A DNA stretch of 64,000 nt. Source: Minwuia sp. GTDB taxonomy: Bacteria; Pseudomonadota; Alphaproteobacteria; Minwuiales; Minwuiaceae. The stretch lies in the NCBI GenBank assembly GCA_029210175.1, contig JARGPL010000015.1, forward strand, positions 310,001 to 374,000, in the 5' to 3' direction. The first letter of the stretch is position 1; each line of letters begins with the position of its first letter. This document shows positions 37,452-45,263 of the stretch, in pieces. The notes below the pieces were generated by a model. It did no database searches. It was given only the letters and a program-made list of their open reading frames with translations, and was not told where the DNA came from. The position numbers were made by a program, and so were the translations under genes.

Positions 37452-37823
37452 TCACATGAAGCGGAGGCTAGAAAAATGACGCCACCGAACTGTACAGACA
37501 CGATCTGAACATTGGATGTGAAAGGCGGTATCAACCGCTCACATCGCCGACCGAAACGCAGCGTCGGACAAGCGGCTGCAACATGTTGCACCCGACGCGT
37601 ACTGGCCGGAGAAATCACCGGCCCCACTGCAAGGCAGTGAATGCTGTCACCGACCCCACGCAGGAACCCGGGCTGACTGGCTATCGCCTTTCCCACCAGT
37701 CTGCCGCTGATCCCCTGAAGTGCGGGCACGCCGCAAAGGCAACCAGGACAGCGACACCAACAGGCCGCAAGGCCTATGCTGGACCCCGTCGACATCCCCA
37801 GTTCGGCGGGGTCTTGCTGTGTG

Positions 37824-38303
37824 ATGAACAAACATTCCTTCGAAATCAGGCGGTTCCGGGCCGCAGATGTGGCGGCAGTTGCATGCCTGTACCGGCGTGC
37901 GGTCCGCATCGGCGCCGCCCATGCCTATCCCCGCACGGCGCTGATTGCCTGGGCGACACCTCGCCAGGGCATCAGTTTCCTTCGCAACCGCCTGCTCGCG
38001 ACCTGGACGTTCGTCGCCACCGATGTGGCCGGCAGGGTGCTCGGGTTTTGCGAGGTCATGCAGAATGGACACGTCCGCATGTTGTTCACCGACCCGACCG
38101 CAACCCGCAGGGGCATCGCGACAGCCCTGCTGGATCGTGGACTGGCGCAGGCCCGCGCGACCGGCATCCGGCGATTCGATACGGATGCCAGCCGCGTGTC
38201 CGCGCCGGTCTTTGCCCGTGCCGGGTTCCGATGCACGGGCAGGCGCATGCGCGGCGTGTCCCGAGCGCGCCTGTTGAGCCACCGGATGATCCGTCGGGGC
38301 TGA
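37824..38303 (+). CDS. GNAT-family N-acetyltransferase
   Basis: A 159-residue acetyltransferase. EIRRFRAADVAAVACLYRRA starts the fold, and the acetyl-CoA-binding segment is LFTDPTATRRGIATALLDRG, an RRxGxA/G-type P-loop. A second helix reads ARATGIRRFDTDASRVSAPV, and FARAGFRCTG is the usual C-terminal motif. ATG 37824 follows a GTG; no strong ribosome site is seen. Acceptor substrate is unknown. It is followed after 32 bases by the first TPR protein. Confidence 0.88.
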   Translation: MNKHSFEIRRFRAADVAAVACLYRRAVRIGAAHAYPRTALIAWATPRQGISFLRNRLLATWTFVATDVAGRVLGFCEVMQNGHVRMLFTDPTATRRGIATALLDRGLAQARATGIRRFDTDASRVSAPVFARAGFRCTGRRMRGVSRARLLSHRMIRRG

Positions 38304-38335
38304 CAGAACGCCATGATTGGCATTACCCTGTTCAA

Positions 38336-39433
38336 ATGACTCAGGGAAACGGGCAGGGCGCGCGCATCGGATCAGGGACCGCTTCGGCGCGCCGGGTGAT
38401 CGCGGCGGGCGGGCTGTTCGCTCTGATTCTGGCCGGTGGCACGATCGTCGCCCCTGATTTTGCCCACGCCATCGAACCGCCACAGGTCACGCGGGACGTC
38501 CCGCCACAGTCTGAAACAACCGTACAGCGCGCCCGCGAGTTGCTTGCGGCCTCGGCCCGGCGCTGGATGCGCATCGGCCAACTGGCCGCCGACGCAGACC
38601 TGGACCGTGCCATCTATGCCTATCGCAATGCGCGGCGGCTGGCGCCGAAGGATTTCTGGGCCGCCGTCGAACTGCTGCGGCTGCTGCGCAAGAAAGGCCA
38701 GACCGGGCGCGCCGCCCGGGTCGCCCGGATCGCCGTCCGCAATGCCGAGGACGACTGGCAGCTTTCCGTGGCGCTTTCCTACCGCGGCCAGCTGGCTCAT
38801 CAACTGGGCAAGCATGACGATGCACAGGACCACCTCGGTCGCGTGATCAGCCTGCGACAGGCCCTGCTGTCCAGCAGCCTGGAACCGGAACACGCCAGGA
38901 TCGATCTTGCCGAGGCCCACGGCGACATGTGCGACGCGCGCCTCGCCGCCGGGGCATACAGCCAGGCCATCGACAGCTGCGAGCGCACCATCGCGATCCT
39001 GCAGCCAGCCGTTGACCGGGACATGAGTGCTTCGGGCGATGACAGCGGGTCGATTGATTCCCGCGCCAACCGTCGCGCACTGGCCCTGACCTACATGCAT
39101 CTGGGCGACGCGCTGCTGGCCAATGGCCATGTTGCTGCCGCGCGCGACGCGTTCGAGCGCGATGTGCGGCTGTCGCGATCCCTGGCGGCGGAGGCGGGTC
39201 GCACCTCCATCAGCGCCCAGCGCGACCTGTCGATCAGTCTGGAACGGATGGGCGACCTGCTGGCTGTCCAGGGCCGCATCGAAGACGCCATTGCCCGATA
39301 TATCGACAGCCACCGGATCGCCGAAACCCTCGCCGCCACCCACCCCGAAGACAGCAGTCTGCGCAACGACCTGACCATCACCCGGGAACGGCTGAGCGAA
39401 CTGCAGGCGAGACTAAGGAACCGCGGCGGGTGA
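38336..39433 (+). CDS. TPR-repeat secreted protein (paralogue of 40019)
   Basis: A 365-residue protein with a hydrophobic N-terminal segment (VIAAGGLFALILAGGTIVAP) and TPR-like repeats. The parts RIGQLAADADLDRAIYAYRN and RRLAPKDFWAAVELLRLLRK, and then SISAQRDLSISLERMGDLLAVQG, correspond to the same positions of the protein at 40019, so the two are paralogues. ATG 38336 begins a short, plausible N-terminus; the longer frame to 37583 overlaps the acetyltransferase. Likely periplasmic or membrane-anchored. Role unknown. Confidence 0.8.
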   Translation: MTQGNGQGARIGSGTASARRVIAAGGLFALILAGGTIVAPDFAHAIEPPQVTRDVPPQSETTVQRARELLAASARRWMRIGQLAADADLDRAIYAYRNARRLAPKDFWAAVELLRLLRKKGQTGRAARVARIAVRNAEDDWQLSVALSYRGQLAHQLGKHDDAQDHLGRVISLRQALLSSSLEPEHARIDLAEAHGDMCDARLAAGAYSQAIDSCERTIAILQPAVDRDMSASGDDSGSIDSRANRRALALTYMHLGDALLANGHVAAARDAFERDVRLSRSLAAEAGRTSISAQRDLSISLERMGDLLAVQGRIEDAIARYIDSHRIAETLAATHPEDSSLRNDLTITRERLSELQARLRNRGG

Positions 39434-39440
39434 GGGGGGC

Positions 39441-39881
39441 TCAGGCCCCGAAGGGCTTGCGCATCGACACACTGTTGCCCTGCCGCCCCGTCTCCACCCA
39501 GCCGAGCTGGCTATAGAGTCTGACATTGTCCGGCATCGCCGCATGGGTGTTCAGCCGCATCTCCGTGCAGCCCCGCGCCGCAGCCTCTGCCTCCGCCAGC
39601 GCGATCAACCTGCGCCCCAGACCCTTGCCCGCATGCGCGGGATGCACCGCCACGTTGGCGAGCTTCATGGTCTCGCCCTGATGCATCAGAAACAGCGCCC
39701 CGATGGCCTGACCATCATCAACTGCGATCCAGACGAGGTTTTCGGCAATCTCCTCCGCCACGCCCTCTGACACTGCAGGCAGGTCCGGGATGGTCGCCGC
39801 ATACCGCGCATAGGCCGCATCAATGCATGAAACCAATGCCTGAACGTCTGCGGGTCCTGCGCGGCGGATCTGGATGGGCAT
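39441..39881 (-). CDS. GNAT-family N-acetyltransferase
   Basis: A 146-residue acetyltransferase starting MPIQIRRAGPADVQALVSCI. The acetyl-CoA loop is VAVHPAHAGKGLGRRLIALA, and RLYSQLGWVETGR ends the fold. ATG 39881 is chosen; the 40 codons upstream of it are arginine/proline-rich and not family-like. It converges with the TPR gene at 39433 and is divergent from the next TPR gene at 40019. Acceptor unknown. Confidence 0.9.
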   Translation of the reverse strand: MPIQIRRAGPADVQALVSCIDAAYARYAATIPDLPAVSEGVAEEIAENLVWIAVDDGQAIGALFLMHQGETMKLANVAVHPAHAGKGLGRRLIALAEAEAAARGCTEMRLNTHAAMPDNVRLYSQLGWVETGRQGNSVSMRKPFGA

Positions 39882-40018
39882 GGGTTTCTCACGTGGGTTC
39901 TGGTGCGGTTCTGGTCGGGCGTGAAATCTACAGGACGGGCGCGGGATGGACAGCCGGATGGTGGCGCGGCGGATTCTGGTTGTAGGATGGGGGAAGGGCA
40001 CCAGATGCGGGCAGACTG

Positions 40019-41500
40019 ATGACTGACGAGACCGGAAATTCGGAGGGGGTGCTGGGATTCCTGACCCAGATTCTGCCGGACTGGGTATTGGTCATCGTCC
40101 TGATCGTTGTTGTCCTCGTCACTATGCTGTTGTTCTTCGAGCGCGTGAGGCGGTGGATCGCGGACATGGTCAGCGGTTGGCGCTGGGCGAGCAAGTTTGT
40201 TTCCAATCCAAGGCAAGCAATCGCCGAAGCCGCGAATCCCGCTGCGAAAGAACCCATGACGCCCGAGGTTCTGGCCCAGCTGAAACGCATTGAGGCGATG
40301 CTTGATCAACTGGAGGGTGGCCACCCCCCTGACCCAGAACAGCGCGAACGCCGGCATGAAGCCGCGCGAGATCTTGTCACCGATCCGGATCCGGATGCCC
40401 GGGCCGCTGTCGAGGAAATCACCAGCGAAGATAGTAACATCGACCATGCGGTTGAACGGCTTGAGAGAGAGGCACGTGCCTCTGAAAGCAGGGCATTGGC
40501 CGCAACAGCCGACGCCGCCGCGAAGTGGCGCCGCATCGGCGATCTGGTCGCGGGCTTCGACACCGCCACGGCACTGAATGCCTACGAACAGGCGTTTCGC
40601 CTGGACCCGGATGATTTCTGGACCATCGTGATGCTTGCTCGCGCACGACGTTTGGCCGGGAACCTTGAGGGCGCACTTGAACTGGTGCCGTGCATGGACA
40701 GCGCCGCCGCAACGGAACGGGACCGGTCAGTTGTTGGTAGTGAAACGGGTCTGCTTTTCCTGGAATCTGGCCAGTTTGAAGTTGCTCGCGCAGCCTATCA
40801 GCGGTCTCTGGAAATGGCTGAGGCGCTTGCGGCGTCGAACCCGGGGTCGGCGGCGGCGCAGCGTGACCTGTCCGTCAGTCTGGAACGGCTGGGTGATGTG
40901 GAGGTTCAGGCGGGGGACCTTGCTGCGGCGCGGCTGGCCTATGCGCGGTCTCTTGAGGTAATGGATGCGCTTGCTGCGACGAACCCGGGGTCGGCTGCGG
41001 CGCAGCGTGACCTGTCCGTCAGTCTGGAACGGCTGGGTGATGTGGAGGTTCAGGCGGGGGACCTTGCTGCGGCGCGGCGGGCCCATGCGCGGTCACTGGA
41101 GGTCAGGGAGGCGCTTGCGGCGTCGAACCCGGGGTCGGCGGCGGCGCAGCGTGACCTGTCGGTCAGTCTGAACAAGCTGGGCGATGTGGAGGTTCAGGCG
41201 GGGGACCTTGCTGCGGCGCGGCGGGCCCATGCGCGGTCACTGGAAATCGATGAGGCGCTTGCGGCGTCGAACCCGGGGTCGGCTGCGGCGCAGCGGGACC
41301 TGTCGGTCAGCCTGGAACGGCTGGGCGATTTGGCAGAGCGTAGCGGAGATCCTGGCGCTGCGGTTGCGCTGTACGAGCGGAGTTTGCCGATCGCCGACAT
41401 ACTGGCCAGAAGCAATCCTTCGCATCCGGGATTGCAACGGGATTATGAGATCACGCGATGGCGGCTGGATGACCTGAGGCGGAAGCTTGGGGATGAGTGA
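40019..41500 (+). CDS. Membrane-anchored TPR protein with tandem 48-residue repeats
   Basis: A 493-residue protein. A hydrophobic helix (WVLVIVLIVVVLVTMLLFF) near residues 22-40 anchors it. A long charged linker follows, then FDTATALNAYEQAFRLDPDD and four units of a 48-residue repeat containing NPGSAAAQRDLSVSLERLGD and VEVQAGDLAAARRAHARSLE. The repeat is a pair of TPR-like helices. The first three units are almost identical in DNA and protein, the last is diverged. Function is unknown; it resembles TPR proteins common in Rhodospirillales. A related protein is at 38336. Confidence 0.85.
   Translation: MTDETGNSEGVLGFLTQILPDWVLVIVLIVVVLVTMLLFFERVRRWIADMVSGWRWASKFVSNPRQAIAEAANPAAKEPMTPEVLAQLKRIEAMLDQLEGGHPPDPEQRERRHEAARDLVTDPDPDARAAVEEITSEDSNIDHAVERLEREARASESRALAATADAAAKWRRIGDLVAGFDTATALNAYEQAFRLDPDDFWTIVMLARARRLAGNLEGALELVPCMDSAAATERDRSVVGSETGLLFLESGQFEVARAAYQRSLEMAEALAASNPGSAAAQRDLSVSLERLGDVEVQAGDLAAARLAYARSLEVMDALAATNPGSAAAQRDLSVSLERLGDVEVQAGDLAAARRAHARSLEVREALAASNPGSAAAQRDLSVSLNKLGDVEVQAGDLAAARRAHARSLEIDEALAASNPGSAAAQRDLSVSLERLGDLAERSGDPGAAVALYERSLPIADILARSNPSHPGLQRDYEITRWRLDDLRRKLGDE
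40823..41398 (+). repeat. 144-bp tandem repeat inside the TPR gene
   Basis: Four copies with period exactly 144 bp, starting at 40823, 40967, 41111 and 41255. Copies one to three differ by only a few bases (for example CTGGAACGG versus CTGAACAAG near 41167); copy four decays after about 75 bases. The period equals 48 codons so the reading frame is kept whatever the copy number. High nucleotide identity points to recent expansion or gene conversion. Confidence 0.93.
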
Positions 41501-41828
41501 TGTCGGTTTGCGGCACAGGCTGCGTGTCGTTGGCGGATTTGGCTGATGGTTTCTGCGCCGAAGGTGCTGAGAGACGGTGGGCTGGCCAACCGGGCCATCC
41601 CCAGCCCACCTGCGCCAATAATTTACCATAATATTGATTATACGGTATTCATGATCACCAGACGAAGCACCGACAAGCGGCTCCCTCCCGTCCTCCGGCC
41701 TCGCACCAATCCGCTTCTCGCAGTTGGCCCATGCCATCGTGCCGCTGGGCCACTTAATGCAACCGTGTTAATCTCATCGCCATGACAAGCGTCGGCCAGA
41801 AGACCGGCACCTTTGGGGAACGAACATC
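41501..41828. other. Non-coding interval before the dioxygenase
   Basis: Contains a 10-bp inverted repeat (41576-41610) and an AT-rich patch (41617-41653) with an imperfect dyad TACCATAAT...GTA. No gene is supported; short frames here are not gene-like. The patch may hold the promoter of the dioxygenase. Confidence 0.5.
41576..41610 (+). terminator. Probable terminator hairpin after the TPR gene
   Basis: A perfect 10-bp stem, GGTGGGCTGG and CCAGCCCACC, with a 15-base loop, begins 75 bases after the TPR stop. It lacks a T-run, so only the stem argues for termination. Confidence 0.45.
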
Positions 41829-42686
41829 ATGGCGGACACCGCAGCACGGCAATCCCTGCATATCGAGCCCTCACCCGGTGGTGTTGGCGCTTTCGTGCAT
41901 GGCATCGATCTGGCGCATGATCTGAACGGCAACACGGTCGGTGTGCTGCGTCAGGCGCTGGGTGATCATGGTGTGCTGTTCTTCCGCGATCAGGATCTGA
42001 CGCCGGATCAGCACATCGCGGCGGCCGAGCAATTCGGTGAGATCAACGTCAACCGCTTCTTCTCCCGCCTGCAGACCCACGACAAGATCGCCCTGGTGGT
42101 CAAGGAGCCGGAACAGCGCGGCAATATCGGTGGTGGCTGGCATACCGATCATACCTACGACCAGATTCCGGCGATGGGGTCGATGCTGCTGGCGCGCGAA
42201 ACGCCGCCACGTGGTGGCGACACGCTGTTTGCCAACATGTACACCGCCTACGAAAGCCTCTCGGACGGCCTGAAGGAAACCCTGTGCGGCCTGCGTGCCG
42301 TGCATTCCAGCCGCCATCGCTTTGGTGCCTCAGCGCAGAACCGCGACCAGTTCAAGGGTCGGCTGGGCAATGCCGAGGCCGCGACGCAGGATGCGGTGCA
42401 TCCGGTGGTCATCCGCCACCCGATCAGTGGCCGTCCGTCACTCTACGTCAATGATGCCTTCACATTGCGGTTCGAAGGCTGGACGGATGCCGAAAGCGCA
42501 CCCCTGCTGCAGATGCTCTATGCCCATGCCGCGAAGCCCGAACACACCTATCGCTTCGCCTGGGCCGAGGGATCCATCGCGTTCTGGGACAACCGCGCCA
42601 CCTGGCACTATGCCCTGAACGATTACCACGGGGCGCGGCGGGAAATGCACCGGATCACCCTGGAAGGCTGCGCGCTGGAGGCCTGA
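41829..42686 (+). CDS. TauD/TfdA-family Fe(II)/2-oxoglutarate-dependent dioxygenase
   Basis: A 285-residue dioxygenase. The iron-binding HxD pair is in GGGWHTDHTYDQIP, and the distal histidine and 2-oxoglutarate-binding arginine lie in WDNRATWHYALNDYHGARRE and the following RITLEG. An N-terminal GVGAFVHGIDLAHDL matches the family start. Members release sulfite from taurine or hydroxylate small acids; which substrate is used here is unknown. The gene is intact, and the broken TRAP operon lies just downstream, so it may once have acted on the transported compound. Confidence 0.93.
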   Translation: MADTAARQSLHIEPSPGGVGAFVHGIDLAHDLNGNTVGVLRQALGDHGVLFFRDQDLTPDQHIAAAEQFGEINVNRFFSRLQTHDKIALVVKEPEQRGNIGGGWHTDHTYDQIPAMGSMLLARETPPRGGDTLFANMYTAYESLSDGLKETLCGLRAVHSSRHRFGASAQNRDQFKGRLGNAEAATQDAVHPVVIRHPISGRPSLYVNDAFTLRFEGWTDAESAPLLQMLYAHAAKPEHTYRFAWAEGSIAFWDNRATWHYALNDYHGARREMHRITLEGCALEA

Positions 42687-42801
42687 ACCACGCGGCCCGC
42701 GCCTGCCCCTTCATATGCAGCGTTCCCATTGCACGCTGTGATTCCTGCTGGTGTTGCCCCCTGTCCCTGATCCCAGCCGTCGCCCCATGGCCCAGACGTA
42801 A

Positions 42802-43300
42802 CTGGTCGCCGCCAGTTGCTTTCCGCAAGGTTCGTTCTTTTCCAAGCGCGTCGAGAGCGTTGTGAAGCAGATCAATGAACAAGGCGGCAAGACGGTCAAG
42901 ATCAACTGTCTGGGTGGCGCACCGGCCATCGGCAGCCCGTTCACGATGGTTCAGAAGCAGGCTCGGGGCGTCTATGACCTGGTGAACTGCACCGGTGCCT
43001 ATTACCAGAACGTGGTGCCGGAATCGGACGCCTGGAAATTGCTGGAACGGCCTGAGTGACAAGGCCCGCAAGCTGATTTCCACCACCGTCATGCAGATGG
43101 AAAAGAAGTCGGTTGATGTCGACAAGAAGGCCGTGGTCAATGCCATGAAGAAGCAGGCAGATCAGTACAAGATCGTCACCTTCGAAGGCGCCGACCGGAA
43201 GAAGTGGCTGGATACCGCCCGCGACGCCGGCTGGAAGGGTGTTGCCGAGACAAGCCCGGTAACGGGGCCGAAGCTGCGTGCCCTGTTCGCCAAGGAATAG
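42802..43300 (+). pseudogene. Broken TRAP transporter substrate-binding protein gene (dctP-like)
   Basis: Two fragments of a DctP-type solute-binding protein. The first, in one frame, runs from about 42829 (GSFFSKRVESVVKQINEQGG and later VYDLVNCTGAYYQNVVPESD) to a stop near 43059. The second, in another frame, runs from about 43044 to 43300 (LSDKARKLISTTVMQMEKKS, ending KLRALFAKE). The signal peptide region is interrupted by a TAA at 42799, and roughly the middle of the protein is absent, with a frameshift at the junction (43040-43060). No functional product is possible. Confidence 0.85.
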
Positions 43301-43371
43301 CGATCCCGCCGGGTGAGGCGGTGCGTCATGTGTCCCCTCACCCGGCATCTCCCCGGAACTGAAGAAATTCC

Positions 43372-43755
43372 ATGCGGGCGTTCACAGCCATCGACCGCGC
43401 CCTGGGCGCAGCCTATGCCCTCGTCGGGGCGCCGTGGGTACTGCGCCAGGGGTCGCATGTGCGGGTTGATCTGCTGGTCAGCAACCTGCCCACGGGTCTG
43501 GCGCGCTGGCTCGACAAGGCGCTGGATCTGGTTGGTTGCATCATCTGTGGCCTCTTGATTCACTACGGCTGGGTCAGCCTCAGCTCCGCCTGGATGTTCC
43601 AGTCCATGCAGCACAAGTACTTCGTGATGCCCGAATGGGTATTGTTGAGCGTCTTTGTCAGCTGTTTCGTCCTGCTGTTCATCGAATTCCTGTTTCGCCT
43701 CATTCGTGGCGGCGCAGCACCGGAAGCCGCCATGACAGAGGCCAAGGGACTGTGA
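43372..43755 (+). pseudogene. Truncated TRAP small permease subunit (dctQ-like)
   Basis: An open frame of 127 residues that looks like DctQ but lacks the first helices: MRAFTAIDRALGA is joined directly to AYALVGAPWVLRQGSHVRVD, whereas intact members carry about 45 further residues with a membrane helix between these parts. The remainder (GWVSLSSAWMFQSMQHKYFV and later WVLLSVFVSCFVLLF) is normal. An in-frame internal deletion is the simplest reading. It could still be translated but is unlikely to be functional. Confidence 0.8.
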
Positions 43756-43761
43756 GGCACA

Positions 43762-44345
43762 TGATCCTTGCCCTGCCGGAGATGCCTGCACCGGATTGCG
43801 TTGCCGCCCTGCTGGTCTGCATCTGCTACGGCGAACTGACCCTCGGGCGGCTGAAGAAGGCGCTGACCGAGACCGCCAAGATCAACGTCATGATCCTGTT
43901 CATCATCCCCGGCTCCCTCACCTTCTCCCAGATCCTGCAGATATCCGGCGCGACCAGCGGGCTGCTGGCACTGGTGGGAACATTGAATCTGACGTCGATC
44001 ACGGCGATGGCGCTGATGATGCTGATCCTGCTTTTTCTCGGGGCCTTCATGGATCAGGTCAGCATGGCGCTGCTGACACTGCCGTTCTTCCTGCCCATCG
44101 CCGACAATCTGGGCATGAACCCGATCTGGGTCATGGTCATGATGCTGATCGCGATGGAGATCAGCCTGATGACGCCGCCCTTCGGCCTGCTGCTCTACAT
44201 CATGAAGGGCGTCGCCCCGCCAGAGATCCGGCTGACCCAGATCTATGCCGCCGCCCTGCCCTTCATCGGACTGGAGATGCTGGTGCTCGTGTTCCTCATG
44301 CTGTTCCCGGCAATCGCGGTCTGGCTGCCGCAGCAGTTCCGATAG
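43762..44345 (+). pseudogene. Truncated TRAP large permease subunit (dctM-like)
   Basis: An open frame of 194 residues that carries only the C-terminal half of a DctM protein (families are about 430 residues). A short N-terminal piece, MILALPEMPAPD, is joined to the family segment CVAALLVCICYGELTLGRLK, then TAKINVMILFIIPGSLTFSQ and GAFMDQVSMALLTLPFFLPI follow. The N-terminal half of the permease is missing, so it is a remnant. It begins six bases after the dctQ-like stop. Confidence 0.85.
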
Positions 44346-44462
44346 CCTGCCGGTGTGTCGGATCGGTAATTCAATTGCCCCTGCCGGGGCCGTGCGGTAA
44401 ATCGGGTCCACGGGCTGTTGCAGATGCTGCCCGCCGTTCATAGCCTGGAGAAGGCCCGACAG

Positions 44463-45101
44463 ATGACGCGCTACGTGAATATCGGCTGTGGCCACAGTGT
44501 CGGTGCAGGATGGGAAAACTACGACGCCAGCCCGACCTTGCGGCTGGAACGTCTGCCCGTCCTCGGCAAGCTGGTGAAGAAGAACAAGAACCGCTTTCCG
44601 AGCGAAGTGATGTACGGCGATATCACACGCGGCCCGATCGGCGCACCGAACAGCGTCTCAGCGGCCTTCTGCTCCCACATGCTGGAACATGTCTCACAGG
44701 AAGACATGCGCAACAGCCTGAAACACATTCACATGATGCTGGAAACGGGCGGTGTCTTTCGCCTGATCGTGCCGGATCTGTCGGTCCGCGCCCGCATGTA
44801 CGTCGGCAAGCTGGGGCAACCGGACGCTGCCAGCAGATTCCTGGAAATGTGCGACCTGGGCCAGCGCGGCAGCCGCAGAGGCATGAAGAGCCGCCTTTAC
44901 GCCATGCTGGGCAACAGCGCACACCTGTGGATGTACGATGAGGCATCCATGCGACAGGAACTGGAACTGGCTGGATTTGTCGATATCCGCCCCTGCGCGT
45001 TTGGCGACAACCCGGACCCCGCGTTCGCCGAGGTCGAAGACCCCGACAGGTTCGGCACCCCGGACTTCAGGGAAGTCGCCATGGAATGCCGCAAGGCCTA
45101 G
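44463..45101 (+). CDS. Class I SAM-dependent methyltransferase-like protein
   Basis: A 212-residue protein with the start MTRYVNIGCGHSVGAGWENY; the NIGCG motif is the SAM-binding loop (E/DxGxG class). A later FCSHMLEHVSQEDMRNSLKH matches the HxLEH region of Methyltransf_11-type enzymes, followed by LIVPDLSVRARMYVG. ATG 44463 follows GGAGAAGG at good spacing. Acceptor unknown; such genes often sit in cell-surface or lipid loci. It stands between the dead TRAP operon and the oxoprolinase gene. Confidence 0.85.
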   Translation: MTRYVNIGCGHSVGAGWENYDASPTLRLERLPVLGKLVKKNKNRFPSEVMYGDITRGPIGAPNSVSAAFCSHMLEHVSQEDMRNSLKHIHMMLETGGVFRLIVPDLSVRARMYVGKLGQPDAASRFLEMCDLGQRGSRRGMKSRLYAMLGNSAHLWMYDEASMRQELELAGFVDIRPCAFGDNPDPAFAEVEDPDRFGTPDFREVAMECRKA

Positions 45102-45114
45102 CACACGCCTGACC

Positions 45115-45255
45115 ATGGCCATCACAAACACGGCCATCCGATCCATCAACCGCCCGGGCGAGACCATCTGTGTGGACATCCTTGTCCGCCCTGAAGGCAC
45201 GTTCGGCTTCGATGAATTTTGCCGTGACCTGGAGGATCTGCGTAGCTGGTTCGGC
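45115..45255 (+). pseudogene. Truncated small ORF at the edge of the oxoprolinase locus
   Basis: From ATG 45115 the frame reads MAITNTAIRSINRPGETICV, then DILVRPEGTFGFDEFCRDLE, a gene-like sequence of about 46 residues. It then runs, with no stop, into bases that are antisense to the 3' end of the oxoprolinase gene. I recall no family with certainty. The simplest reading is a small conserved gene whose 3' end was lost at the join near 45255. Confidence 0.45.
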
Positions 45256-45263
45256 GTTGCTCG

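Larger units (their letters stand above)
37224..37823. other. 600-base interval between rpmI and the acetyltransferase
   Basis: It contains the rpmI promoter (37330-37358), an inverted repeat TTTACG-TAG-CGTAAA (37437-37451) and, after it, a GGAGG-preceded ATG at 37480 that opens only ten codons. No convincing protein-coding gene is seen; longer frames here are arginine/cysteine-rich and shadow-like. The region 37500-37820 holds nothing else recognised. Confidence 0.6.

Noticed and set aside
37583-38335. N-terminal extension of the first TPR protein
   Set aside because: It overlaps the acetyltransferase in another frame and is Arg/His/Pro-rich; ATG 38336 gives a sensible hydrophobic N-terminus.
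42802-44345. The dead TRAP operon as a recent duplicate of the intact one at 48908-52053
   Set aside because: The binding-protein sequences differ strongly (for example SFFSKRVESVVKQ versus NERIAKVSNGT), so they are different TRAP systems.
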